NCBI RefSeq assembly: GCF_000732195.1
Contig: NZ_JNNU01000017.1
Span: 1 to 64,000 of the forward strand
Length of the DNA stretch: 64,000 bases
Origin: Neorhizobium vignae
Lineage (GTDB): Bacteria; Pseudomonadota; Alphaproteobacteria; Rhizobiales; Rhizobiaceae
Direction of reading: 5' to 3'
Shown: in pieces, positions 34,701 to 43,011 of the stretch
Position numbering within the stretch: position 1 is the first letter of the stretch
Layout: each line of letters opens with the position of its first letter
Made by a program: the position numbers and the translations under genes
Notes under the pieces: generated by a model
Told to the model about the DNA's origin: nothing
The model's database searches: none
Seen by the model: only the letters and a program-made list of their open reading frames with translations

Positions 34701-36493
34701 ATCGCGATATCGTCATCGATCCTGATCCGGATATCGAAAAGTCCTTCGCCGAGCGCGAACGCATGTTCGCCCTGCCCCGATCGAGCTGGCAGGATTACGA
34801 CAAGTCGACCCTTTCCGAAGGCGCGATGATCATTTCGCGCTCGGAAAAGTCGGTCAAGCTCACCAAGCAGGCAGCGGCCGCGATCGGCATCGACAAGACG
34901 ACCGCAACGCCCTTCGAGATCATGACCGCGATCCTGAAGAGCCCCGTCGACCTTCTCTGGTTCGGCGGCATCGGCACCTATATCAAGGCCGCCTCCGAAA
35001 CCGATGCGGAAGTCGGCGACCGCGCCAATGATCCGATCCGCATCACCGCGGCGGACGTGCGCGCCAGCGTCATCGGCGAAGGCGCCAATCTTGGCATGAC
35101 CCAGAAGGGCCGCATCGCCTATTCGCTGAATGGCGGACGCTGCAATTCCGACGCGATCGACAATTCGGCCGGCGTCAATTCCTCAGACGTCGAGGTCAAT
35201 ATCAAGATCGCCCTCAATCCCGCCATGCAGGACGGTCGCCTGACCCGCGAAAAGCGCAACCAGCTTCTCGCCTCGATGACCGAGGAAGTCGGCCATCTCG
35301 TGCTGCGCAACAACTACCTGCAGCCGTTGTCGATCTCGCTTACCGAACGCAAGGGCGCCGGCAACCGCGAGGAACTGTCGCGCCTGATGTCGGTGCTGGA
35401 ATCGCAAGGGCAGCTCAACCGCAAGGTCGAAACCCTTCCCGACGATGTGGAGCTTGCGGAGCGTTATGCCTCAGGCCGGCCGCTGACCCGGCCGGAAATC
35501 GGCGTGTTGCTCTCCTATTCGAAGATCGTCCTCTTCGACGCCCTCATCGACAGCAGCCTGCCGGACGATCCGTATTTCTCGGCCGTCCTGAAAGCCTATT
35601 TCCCGGCCAAGATGCAGAAGGCTTACGCAGCAGACATCCAGTCCCACCGCCTACACCGCGAAATCGTCGCCACCGCGCTCGCCAACGAAGCGATCAACCG
35701 CGGCGGGCCGGGTTTCGTGCAGCAGATGAGCGACATGACCGGCGCCACGGCGGCGAATGTCGTGAAGGCCGCCTTCCTCGCTCGCGACGGCTTCGAACTT
35801 CCCAAGCTCTGGGCCGAGATCGACGCACTGGACGGAAAGATCCCCGGCCAGCTGCAGAACGATCTCTACGCCCGCACCACCGAGACCTTTGCGGAAGCGA
35901 CCCGCCTCATCCTGCAGACGCAGGTCGGCACCGGCGACATGGACGGCGCGATGAGCCGCCTCAAGGCCGCGATCAAGGGGCTTCGTTCCTCGCTCGCGGG
36001 CCGAGATTTCGTGGAAACCGCGGCACGCGCCGTGGAACTCGAAGCGCAGGGCATACCGGCGTCGCTTGCCCGCGAGATCGTGCTGCTCTCGACGCTGGTC
36101 CTGGTGCCGGAGATCATGCTGATCGCCGACCGCACCGGCGAGACCATGGCGCGCGCCACCGAGAGCTATTTCGCCGTCACCGAGACCTTCCGGGTCAACC
36201 GCCTGATCGGCGCGGGAGATCGGATCACCACCTCGGAACATTACGAGAGCCTGGCGCTCTCCCGCAGCCTGCAGCAGCTCGCCTCGGCGCGCCGCGATAT
36301 CGTCATTGCCGCGCTCACCGCCCATCCGAAGGAGAAGAAGCCCTTGGAAGCCTGGGTCGGCGGCGACCGGATGCGGGTGAATCGGATCGGCGCCGAACTG
36401 GTGACCCTGAGCGAAAGCGGCGAGCTGACGCTTCCGAAGATCACCGTGGCGGCAGGTCTCCTGAGCGATCTTGCGCATGGTCGGGCGATGTAG
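31727..36493 (+). CDS. NAD-specific glutamate dehydrogenase (large 180-kDa class)
   Basis: This 1,588-aa enzyme oxidatively deaminates glutamate to 2-oxoglutarate with NAD and is the catabolic GDH of many proteobacteria. The long N-terminal part (about residues 1-700) has ACT-like regulatory modules. The catalytic core is near residues 720-1200 with FGKVARGGLRWSDRGEDYRTEILGLVKAQQVKN, VPVGAKGGFFPK, GVGDMSGDVFGNGML and VIGEGANLGMTQ. A long helical C-terminal domain follows. A GGGGAGA ribosome-binding site precedes the ATG at 31727. The length is near the family norm of about 1,600. It is the largest gene in the window. Confidence 0.97.
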   Translation: MAVRQNPKREKQIESARKIVSASKGPHLDPLILFGRASTDDLESYTPDMLALSANHAAERLMAWTRVRADITVKSIAGVEPDGIPVSVLTVVDRNMPFLFDSVMGEVTATHRDLTMAVHPILIVEPGKEPVLRSNEQPGNPAHHVSLIQIHLSPLNDEQAASLTERIRYILDQVHLSITDWGSMLEVLDGAAKQLNNSASRRKADRDEALAFLEWLRDDNFTFLGMREYVYSGKGTEAKVERGKGRGLGILSDPDVLVLRQGKDAVTTTPEILEFLDGPDFLIVTKANVKSVVHRRAYMDYVGVKRFDEKGEVVGELRVVGLFTATAYTHSVRDIPLLRAKTGRVEEHFGFDPDSHSGRMLENTLESYPRDDLFQIDVDLLARFCEQIMELNERPRVRVLPRIDHFDRFVSVIVYVPREDYNSHVREKVGDYLTKVYDGHVSAYYPAFPEGGVARVHMIIGRRGGKTPRIAQAKLEEAIRLIATPWEERFAALAEEGPRLSVTRAFQEAFSPEETFADLPDIAACAAGETIRIAFYRRPGDPANTVSLKIFHKDRHLSLSRRVPLLENLGFHAVSEQTFEIQVGPENDRKMVVLHDMELQLGDGREVDLSREGLLLEEAFLSAFEGLIDNDGFNRLVLLAGLSAREVTVLRAYSRYLRQTGIVYSQTYIADTLVKYPAISAAIFRLFRDGFDPKIAEKARVKKLTDHHAGIEEALGNVPNLDEDRTLRRFVNAVDATLRTNYFQRDANGAPHRMFAFKLDPKLLDGLPEPRPFREIFVYGTEVEGVHLRFGKVARGGLRWSDRGEDYRTEILGLVKAQQVKNAVIVPVGAKGGFFPKMLPPASSRDAFFNAGKEAYKTFIRTLLSITDNIVGADIVGPPDTIRIDGDDPYFVVAADKGTATFSDTANGLAQEAGFWLDDAFASGGSAGYDHKKMGITARGAWEAVKRHFREKDVDIQTTPFTVAGVGDMSGDVFGNGMLLSRKIRLIAAFDHRDIVIDPDPDIEKSFAERERMFALPRSSWQDYDKSTLSEGAMIISRSEKSVKLTKQAAAAIGIDKTTATPFEIMTAILKSPVDLLWFGGIGTYIKAASETDAEVGDRANDPIRITAADVRASVIGEGANLGMTQKGRIAYSLNGGRCNSDAIDNSAGVNSSDVEVNIKIALNPAMQDGRLTREKRNQLLASMTEEVGHLVLRNNYLQPLSISLTERKGAGNREELSRLMSVLESQGQLNRKVETLPDDVELAERYASGRPLTRPEIGVLLSYSKIVLFDALIDSSLPDDPYFSAVLKAYFPAKMQKAYAADIQSHRLHREIVATALANEAINRGGPGFVQQMSDMTGATAANVVKAAFLARDGFELPKLWAEIDALDGKIPGQLQNDLYARTTETFAEATRLILQTQVGTGDMDGAMSRLKAAIKGLRSSLAGRDFVETAARAVELEAQGIPASLAREIVLLSTLVLVPEIMLIADRTGETMARATESYFAVTETFRVNRLIGAGDRITTSEHYESLALSRSLQQLASARRDIVIAALTAHPKEKKPLEAWVGGDRMRVNRIGAELVTLSESGELTLPKITVAAGLLSDLAHGRAM

Positions 36494-36527
36494 GAGAACG
36501 GAACGAACTGGCTGATCCGGGGGAAAA

Positions 36528-37910
36528 ATGGCCGTTACTGATGTGGACGATGCGCCGGTGAAAACGAGCCGGCGCGGCATCTGGGGCTGGATGTTCTTCG
36601 ATTGGGCAGCCCAGCCGTTCTTCACCGTCGTCACCACCTTCATCTTCGGCCCCTATTTCGTCGCCCGGCTGACCGAGGATCCTGTCTCGGCGCAGGCGGC
36701 GTGGAGCAATATGGCGACCGTCTCGTCGCTGGTCATCGCCGTCTTCTCCCCCATCCTCGGCTCGATCGCCGACCAGGCAGGCCCGCGAAAACCCTGGATT
36801 GCCTTTTTCGCGGTGATCAAGATCGCCTGCGTCTCGGCCCTCTGGTTTGCGGCACCCGGCTCACCGATCATCTGGCCGATGATCTTCATGATCTTCGCGT
36901 CGATCGCCGCGGAATTTTCGACCGTCTTCAACGATTCGATGATGCCGCGGCTGGTTTCCAAGCAGGATGTCGGCCGTATTTCCAACGTCGCCTGGGGGCT
37001 CGGTTATCTCGGCGGCATGATCGTGCTGATCGCCGTCGTGACACTGCTTGCAGCCAATCCCGAAAGCGGCAAGACCCTGATCGGCATTCCCCCGCTTTTC
37101 GGCCTCGACCCGCATCTCGGCGAGGACGCGCGCATCACCGGTCCGATCTCCGCCCTCTGGTATTTCCTGTTCATCCTGCCGATGTTCTTCTTCACGCCGG
37201 ACGCCAGGAAGGGCCTGCCGCTCGCCGCGGCGGTCCGCTCCGGCATAAGGGAACTTGGCGGCACGCTGCGGGACCTGAGGCAGCGCACGGGCATCGCGAA
37301 ATTCCTGGTCGCCCGCATGCTCTACCAGGACGGCGTCAACGGCCTGCTGATCCTCGGCGGCACGTTTGCGGCCGGGATGTTCGGCTGGGCGACGATCGAG
37401 ATCGGCATCTACGGCATCATCCTGAACGTCGTGGCGATCTTCGGCTGCATCGTCGCCGGCTGGCTCGACCGCCTGCTTGGCTCGAAGATCGTCGTGATCA
37501 TCAGCCTCATCCTGCTGCTGGTGGCGACGCTTGGCATCATCTCGACCGGCCCGGGCTTCGTCTTCTTCGGCGTTCTGCCGCTTTCGGGAGAAGACGGCGG
37601 CGGCCTGTTCGGAACCGCCGCGGAAAAAGCCTATATCCTGTTCGGACTGCTGATCGGCATTGCCTTCGGCCCGGTCCAGGCCTCCTCACGATCCTACCTT
37701 GCCCGCAGCGTCAGTCTTTCGGAGACCGGCCGATATTTCGGCATCTACGCACTGTCCGGCCGGGCGACCAGCTTCCTCGCCACGCTGTTCTTCTCACTCA
37801 TGACCTATGCCAGCGGCTCCGCCCGGCTCGGCATGGCGACGCTGCTCATCTTCCTCGTGGCGGGGCTGTTGCTGCTGCTTGCGACGCCTTATCCGGCGAA
37901 CAGGAAGTAG
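36528..37910 (+). CDS. MFS transporter, UMF1 (Atg22-like) family
   Basis: This 460-aa membrane protein has about 12 hydrophobic segments and the UMF1/Atg22-like opening GIWGWMFFDWAAQPFFTVVTTFIFGPYFV. Other landmarks are PILGSIADQAGPRKPWIAFF between helices 2 and 3, and SRSYLARSVSLSETGRYFGIYALSGRATSFLATL in the second half. In eukaryotes Atg22 exports amino acids from the vacuole; the bacterial substrates are unknown. The ATG has GGGGGA upstream. It lies 34 nt after the glutamate dehydrogenase stop, so co-transcription and a role in amino acid handling are possible, which is inference. Confidence 0.9.
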   Translation: MAVTDVDDAPVKTSRRGIWGWMFFDWAAQPFFTVVTTFIFGPYFVARLTEDPVSAQAAWSNMATVSSLVIAVFSPILGSIADQAGPRKPWIAFFAVIKIACVSALWFAAPGSPIIWPMIFMIFASIAAEFSTVFNDSMMPRLVSKQDVGRISNVAWGLGYLGGMIVLIAVVTLLAANPESGKTLIGIPPLFGLDPHLGEDARITGPISALWYFLFILPMFFFTPDARKGLPLAAAVRSGIRELGGTLRDLRQRTGIAKFLVARMLYQDGVNGLLILGGTFAAGMFGWATIEIGIYGIILNVVAIFGCIVAGWLDRLLGSKIVVIISLILLLVATLGIISTGPGFVFFGVLPLSGEDGGGLFGTAAEKAYILFGLLIGIAFGPVQASSRSYLARSVSLSETGRYFGIYALSGRATSFLATLFFSLMTYASGSARLGMATLLIFLVAGLLLLLATPYPANRK

Positions 37911-37935
37911 AGACGGATAGCTATTCGGGCGGGAC

Positions 37936-37967
37936 GTGGATCCTCGGGTCGAGCCCGAGGATGACGG
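37936..37967 (+). repeat. Palindromic intergenic repeat, left arm of an inverted pair
   Basis: This 32-bp unit contains a perfect hairpin ATCCTCGGG-TCGAG-CCCGAGGAT and is repeated exactly, in inverted orientation, at 38051-38082. The unit resembles the short palindromic elements scattered between genes in rhizobial genomes. It sits 26 nt after the UMF1 stop. Confidence 0.9.
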
Positions 37968-38050
37968 AGTGCGTGGGATTGCCTGGTGAAAGCAAGAAAG
38001 CTAGCGGTTCATCAAACGTCTCTTTAGGCAGCCGGGAAAAACCCTCTGCG

Positions 38051-38082
38051 CCGTCATCCTCGGGCTCGACCCGAGGATCCAC
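38051..38082 (-). repeat. Palindromic intergenic repeat, right arm of an inverted pair
   Basis: It is an exact reverse complement (32 of 32) of 37936-37967, with its own 9-bp hairpin. The 83 nt between the arms shows no open frame I can support. The arm ends 31 nt before the purH stop, so the pair lies in the gap between convergent genes and could end transcription from both sides. Confidence 0.9.
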
Positions 38083-38112
38083 CCCACCCTCAGAGCATGA
38101 CGTCCAGCAACA

Positions 38113-39729
38113 TCAGTGCCGGAAATGCCGCATCCCGGTGAAGACCATAGCCACACCATGCTCGTCCGCGGCCGCAATCACCTCGTCGTCGCGCATCGAG
38201 CCGCCCGGCTGGATGACCGCGGTGGCACCGGCGGCGATCGCGGAAAGCAGACCGTCAGCGAAGGGGAAGAAGGCTTCCGAGGCAACGGCGGAACCCTTGG
38301 TCATCGGCTCCGCCCAACCCATGGCCCTGGCCGCCTCTTCCGCCTTGATGCCGGCAATGCGGGCGGAATCGATACGGCTCATCTGGCCGGCGCCGATGCC
38401 GGCCGTCTGGCCGTTCTTGGCGTAGACGACCGCGTTCGACTTCACGTGCTTGGCAACCTTGAAGGCGAACTTCATGTCTTCGAGCTCGGTCGGCGTCGGC
38501 GCACGCTTGGTCACGACGCGCAGGTCGATATCCTCGACCATGCCGTTGTCGCGGGTCTGGACCAACAGGCCGCCCGAAACGGTCTTCGCCGTCAGGCCGC
38601 GCGAGCGCGGGTCCGGCAGGCCGCCGGTCACCAGCAGGCGCAGGTTCTTCTTGGCGGCGATGATCGCCTGGGCCTCGTCGGAAACCTCCGGCGCGATGAT
38701 GACTTCCGTGAACAGCTTGACGATCTCCTCGGCCGTCTCGGCGTCGAGAAGCTGGTTGACCGCAATGATGCCGCCGAAGGCCGAGGTGGAATCACAGGCA
38801 AGCGCCCTGAGATAGGCTTCCTTCAGGCTCGGGCCGGTCGCCACGCCGCAAGGGTTGGCATGCTTGATGATCGCGCAGGCCGGCGCCTTTTCCGGCGAGA
38901 ACTCGGCGATCAGCTCGAAAGCACCATCGGTATCGTTGATATTGTTGTAGGAAAGCTGCTTGCCCTGTAGCAGTTTTGCGGTCGCCACGCCCGGGCGGTT
39001 TTCGCCGGTCACGTAAAAGCCGGCGCTCTGGTGCGGGTTCTCGCCGTAGCGCATCTCTTCCTTCAGCACGCCACCGATCGTCCGGTAGCGCGGGATCTCG
39101 ATGTCGAGCGCTTCCGCAAACCAGTTGGAGATCGCCGTGTCATAGGCCGCCGTGCGGGCATAGGCCTTGGCCGCGAGCTTCTGGCGGAAGGCATAAACCG
39201 TCTGGCCATCATTCGAACGCAGCGCCTCGATCAGCGCCGGATAATCGGAAGGGTCGGTGACGGTGGTCACATAGGCATGGTTCTTGGCCGACGCGCGGAT
39301 CATCGCCGGTCCGCCGATATCGATGTTCTCGACCGTTGTCGGGTAGTCGCCGCCGGCGGCGCGCACTTCCTCGAACGGGTAGAGATTGATGACGGCGAGA
39401 TCGATGCCCTCGATGCCGTGTTCCTTCATTGCCGCTGCATGTTCCGCATCGTCGCGGATCGCCAGCAGGCCGCCATGCACCGTCGGATGCAGCGTCTTCA
39501 CCCGCCCGTCCATGATTTCCGGAAAACCGGTGACTTCCGATACGTCGGTGACGGCAAGACCGGCAGCAGCGATCGCCTTGTGTGTACCGCCCGTCGACAG
39601 CAGCTTCACGCCCTGCTCGGTGAGGGCCTTGGCAAGCTCGATGATGCCGGTCTTGTCGGAGACCGAGAGCAGCGCGGTGCGGATCCTGATGCGGTCGGGA
39701 GCGGGGATTTTCTTGGAAACGACGGCCAT
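38113..39729 (-). CDS. purH: Bifunctional AICAR formyltransferase/IMP cyclohydrolase
   Basis: PurH (538 aa) carries out the last two steps of IMP synthesis. The N-terminal IMP cyclohydrolase (MGS-like) domain spans about residues 15-210 (RTALLSVSDKTGIIELAKAL, STGGT, SEVTGFPEIMDGRVKTLHP, VINLYPF). The AICAR transformylase domain fills the rest (RYGENPHQ, IIKHANPCGVA, SAFGGIIAVN, DAFFPFADGL-like AFFPFADGLL). An AGGAGAGACCG ribosome-binding site precedes the ATG at 39729; the open frame upstream of it is not conserved. It is followed across a repeat-bearing gap by the UMF1 gene. Confidence 0.98.
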   Translation of the reverse strand: MAVVSKKIPAPDRIRIRTALLSVSDKTGIIELAKALTEQGVKLLSTGGTHKAIAAAGLAVTDVSEVTGFPEIMDGRVKTLHPTVHGGLLAIRDDAEHAAAMKEHGIEGIDLAVINLYPFEEVRAAGGDYPTTVENIDIGGPAMIRASAKNHAYVTTVTDPSDYPALIEALRSNDGQTVYAFRQKLAAKAYARTAAYDTAISNWFAEALDIEIPRYRTIGGVLKEEMRYGENPHQSAGFYVTGENRPGVATAKLLQGKQLSYNNINDTDGAFELIAEFSPEKAPACAIIKHANPCGVATGPSLKEAYLRALACDSTSAFGGIIAVNQLLDAETAEEIVKLFTEVIIAPEVSDEAQAIIAAKKNLRLLVTGGLPDPRSRGLTAKTVSGGLLVQTRDNGMVEDIDLRVVTKRAPTPTELEDMKFAFKVAKHVKSNAVVYAKNGQTAGIGAGQMSRIDSARIAGIKAEEAARAMGWAEPMTKGSAVASEAFFPFADGLLSAIAAGATAVIQPGGSMRDDEVIAAADEHGVAMVFTGMRHFRH

Positions 39730-39815
39730 CGGTCTCTCCTGGAAAGGCGCCGCGGAACCCGGCGCAAAGGTAAGATCGCCGCCCGTTAGCACAGCTTGGC
39801 GGAAGAAGAAACGGC

Positions 39816-41498
39816 CTATTCGCCGCGTCTCAGCATCCAGCGTATTTCCGAAGTCTCCGGCGGAGAAAACTCGATGACCAGCTGCTGGCTCGGTCGCACG
39901 CCGGAAACGTCGGCAAAGAAGATGTCCTCGTCGATCATCACCTGCAGCCCCGGCGCCGCAAAGATCCATGTCTCGCCGTCCGGCGCGCGCATGGCCACGC
40001 TTTCCTCGTCCCGCCGCGACAGCGTGATGACCGGGTGGATGTGGAAACGCGCCACCGCCAGGAAAGGCCCGTTGTCGGGGGCCTCGCCCTCCGGCAGGTA
40101 AAGCCGGTCTCGGCCCTTGATCTTGTTGCCCTTCACATTGAGGCCGATCTCGCGCTCGTGAAAGAACCCGAACTGGTGGACGTAGCCATCGTGGCTGGCA
40201 CGCAGCCAGTCATTGCCGTGCATGTCGTCCCAGCGCTCGACCTCCACGTCCGAGACGCCGCCGAGCAGCATGGAGCCTGCAAAGCGGGACCGGATGATGC
40301 GGCTGGACGAGGTCTCGTTGAGCGTCACCGTCGAATGGGCGGGCGTCGAGCGCGACATGTGCCGATAGTTGCGGCCGGCATATTTGGGCGAACCGCAATT
40401 GACGATGAACCGATGCCGGCCCGCCGACATCTCGAAGGAAAGACAGCCCGCATGCGCCCCGCGCGAAAGCCCGGGGGAGAGCGGCCTACCGGTATCGACG
40501 ATCAGCGTCGTACCGTCCGCCGAGAGGCGATGATAGTTCATATGCGGCAGTGCCTTGAACGGCTTGCCGGCCGTCTCGTCATACCGCAGTACGGACATCA
40601 GTTCGCTCGCGGGCGTCGAGCTCGCACCGTTGAACAGCGCCAGATCGCCGTCCTGATGGCGAAAGAAACGCAGCGCCGGATACATGCGGTCGATCGTCGG
40701 GATGAGCTTCTGCGGCAGATCGTGGCCGAGATTGATATAGGTCTGACGCAGCGGCAGGAGATCGATCAGCAGGTCGAGCACCGCACGCGGATTGCGCGAC
40801 ACATGCCCGCCATCGGCAAGGATCTGGCGTTCCAGCTCCCGATCCAGCCGCCCGCCCTCGCGGCGGATGTAGGCGGCCCGCGTCGGCATCGAGATCGAGG
40901 CCATGGCGAGCGCGATCCTGAGCCTCAGCCGCGTATCTCCCTCCGGCGTGCAGCCGGCTATCTTCCTCAGATACCGGACCTGATAGGCGAGGCTCTTCAT
41001 GAAGCGGCGGTAGAAGCCGGCTTCTGCGCCCTGGAGCACCACGGTGGAATGCGAGAGCCAGGCGATCACCCGTTCCGCCGCCACATGCGCTTCCCAGGCG
41101 ATGCCCTTCGGGCTTCGGCCGTAAAGCGCGATCCAGTCGGCGACCACCTGACGGGCGCTGGCACAGGCCACTTCCGTCTTGTTGGTGCGGATATGGCGAA
41201 GCCAGGCGAACGAATGCAGCCGCTCCGCCGCCGCCCGCGACGGCAACTCGACGGAGAACGGCGATTGGCCATAGGTTTCCAGAATCCGCCCCGCGAGCGG
41301 GAACCGGCCTTCCAGGATCTCCTCCGCCACGAACGGATCGAGCGCCCTCAGATCAGTCGGCGCGACAATCAGCCGGTCCGGCACCTGCATGGAAAACGAG
41401 GTCACGGCCAGGCGAAATCCGGCGGACCGCCGGCAAAGGCGCCGCCAGATTTCCCGCAAGCCGAAGGACAGGAGCCTCCGGCGATCCGCGAGCCGCAT
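39816..41498 (-). CDS. Heparinase II/III family protein
   Basis: This 560-aa protein has an alpha-helical toroid N-terminal half (PLAGRILETYGQSPFSVE, WIALYGRSPKGIAWEAHVAAERVIAWL) and a beta-sandwich heparinase II/III-like C-terminal half (GCLSFEMSAGRHRFIVNCGSP, AHSTVTLNETSSSRI). The family includes polysaccharide lyases, but the substrate here is unknown, and I see no signal peptide. I give the ATG at 41498. A TTG two codons upstream (41504) has better spacing from a GGAG site and may be the true start. It lies between rsmB and purH on the same strand, an arrangement common in rhizobia. Confidence 0.88.
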   Translation of the reverse strand: MRLADRRRLLSFGLREIWRRLCRRSAGFRLAVTSFSMQVPDRLIVAPTDLRALDPFVAEEILEGRFPLAGRILETYGQSPFSVELPSRAAAERLHSFAWLRHIRTNKTEVACASARQVVADWIALYGRSPKGIAWEAHVAAERVIAWLSHSTVVLQGAEAGFYRRFMKSLAYQVRYLRKIAGCTPEGDTRLRLRIALAMASISMPTRAAYIRREGGRLDRELERQILADGGHVSRNPRAVLDLLIDLLPLRQTYINLGHDLPQKLIPTIDRMYPALRFFRHQDGDLALFNGASSTPASELMSVLRYDETAGKPFKALPHMNYHRLSADGTTLIVDTGRPLSPGLSRGAHAGCLSFEMSAGRHRFIVNCGSPKYAGRNYRHMSRSTPAHSTVTLNETSSSRIIRSRFAGSMLLGGVSDVEVERWDDMHGNDWLRASHDGYVHQFGFFHEREIGLNVKGNKIKGRDRLYLPEGEAPDNGPFLAVARFHIHPVITLSRRDEESVAMRAPDGETWIFAAPGLQVMIDEDIFFADVSGVRPSQQLVIEFSPPETSEIRWMLRRGE

Positions 41499-41598
41499 CT
41501 TCAATCTGGAATACTCCGCAGGAATCAGCTTCCGCCCCGCCGGCGGGAATCAACTATTAGATTGTTCGAAAGTATCGGTCCGTATGGTGAAGAAAGCC

Positions 41599-43011
41599 TT
41601 ACCGTACCTGGAGCACGCTCGCGAAGAAGCCATCCATGCCGCCCACAAAATTTTCGGCCGCAGGCAGCATGGCCGGCGTGGTGCGGAATTCGCCAAGCGG
41701 CGAGATCGCCTCTTCCAGCCCCGGCCAGTCCCTGGGATCGACGGCGAGGCGTTTCAATTCGGGATGGTCCTTGAGCACACGCACGACCAGTTCCTCGCCC
41801 TCTGCCGAATCAAGCGAGCAGTTGGAGAAAACGACAATGCCGCCCGGTTTCACCAGCGTGACGGCGTGGCGCAGCATCTTTTCCTGAAGAGCTGCAAGCT
41901 TCACCACATCCTCCGGACCCTTGGTCCAGAGCACGTCCGGATGCCGGCGTGTCGTGCCGGTAGAAGAGCAGGGCGCGTCGAGAAGCACGCCGTCCAGCAG
42001 TTCTGCCGGCTTGAACTCGAAGAGATCCCCGCCGACCAGCTCCGCCTCGTAACCAAGCCGCCCGAGGTTTTCCTTGAGCCGTGCCAGCCGGTTAACGGAT
42101 TGTTCGACGGCGATCACCTCGGCACCGGCCGCAATCAGCTGCGCCGTCTTGCCGCCGGGGGCCGCGCAGAGATCGGCGACCTTCTTGCCATTGAGATCAC
42201 CGAACAGTTTTGCCGGAATGCTGGCCGCGACATCCTGCACCCACCAGACGCCGTCCTCGAACCCTTCCAGCGCGGAAACCGCGCCATCGAAGGCCGTCAG
42301 GCGAATGCTGCCGGTCGGCAGAACCGTGCCGCCGAGCTTTTCCGCCCAGGCAGCGGGATCGGACTTGACCGTCAGGTCGATGGCCGCCGGGACTAGCTGC
42401 GCTTCGGCGATACGATCCGCCTCCGCCTCGCCGTAGAGGGCGACCAGGCGCTTGCGGAACCATGCCGGTACCGGGGAAATCGTTGCGGTCGAGGCAAGGA
42501 TCTCATCCTTTTCCCGGTCCATCCGGCGCAGGACCGCATTCACCAGCTTGGCGAAACGGCGGTTGCGCGGGTCGCGATTGGCCTGCTCGACCGCAAGGTC
42601 GACGGCAGCATGCGGCGGCACGTCGAGATGCAGGATCTGCGCTGCGGCGATCACCAGCACATGGTGAAGCGCCCGCGCGCCTTCCGGCAGCGGCGTATCG
42701 ATCAGCGAAGCGATCGCCGCCTCGATGCGCGGCAGATGCCGGAGTGCGGTATTGAGAATGGCGCGCGTCAGCGCCCTGTCGGCATCGCTGAGCGCCCGAT
42801 AGGCCGGATTGCCGTGGACGAGGTCGAGCATGCCATCGAGCGAGATCTTGCGGTCAACGACGGCCGCCAGAAGCTTGGCGGCCGTGACACGAACTTCGAG
42901 GCCCGCCTTGAAGGGCCCGTTTTCCCGCTCCGAGTGGGCCGGTCTCCTGCGCTGTTCGGCTGGTTTGCCCGATGACTTGTATGGCTTCTTGTTCTTCTTG
43001 TCTTCGTTCAA
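41599..43011 (-). CDS. rsmB: 16S rRNA (cytosine-967-C5)-methyltransferase family (RsmB-like)
   Basis: This 470-aa protein joins an N-terminal NusB-like RNA-binding domain (about residues 35-165) to a SAM-dependent m5C methyltransferase domain. Motifs are DLCAAPGGKTAQLIAAGA (SAM), LLDAPCSSTGTTRRHPD and VFSNCSLDSAEGEE, the last two holding the two catalytic cysteines. Basic N-terminal residues (KKNKKPYKSSGK) add RNA affinity. The only sensible start is the TTG at 43011, which overlaps the htpX stop as TTGA. The next Met is at residue 60, inside the conserved NusB-like domain, so non-ATG initiation coupled to htpX is likely. Confidence 0.93.
   Translation of the reverse strand: MNEDKKNKKPYKSSGKPAEQRRRPAHSERENGPFKAGLEVRVTAAKLLAAVVDRKISLDGMLDLVHGNPAYRALSDADRALTRAILNTALRHLPRIEAAIASLIDTPLPEGARALHHVLVIAAAQILHLDVPPHAAVDLAVEQANRDPRNRRFAKLVNAVLRRMDREKDEILASTATISPVPAWFRKRLVALYGEAEADRIAEAQLVPAAIDLTVKSDPAAWAEKLGGTVLPTGSIRLTAFDGAVSALEGFEDGVWWVQDVAASIPAKLFGDLNGKKVADLCAAPGGKTAQLIAAGAEVIAVEQSVNRLARLKENLGRLGYEAELVGGDLFEFKPAELLDGVLLDAPCSSTGTTRRHPDVLWTKGPEDVVKLAALQEKMLRHAVTLVKPGGIVVFSNCSLDSAEGEELVVRVLKDHPELKRLAVDPRDWPGLEEAISPLGEFRTTPAMLPAAENFVGGMDGFFASVLQVR

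Noticed and set aside
31658..34702. A 1,014-codon open frame on the minus strand opposite the glutamate dehydrogenase gene
   Set aside because: It is the complement of a well-recognised enzyme in GC-rich DNA, where long antisense frames arise by codon bias. It has low-complexity Arg/Gly/Asp composition and no recognisable domain.
38440..38460. CACGTG core in purH resembling parS
   Set aside because: The flanks (CTT and CTT) do not match the GTTT/AAAC arms.
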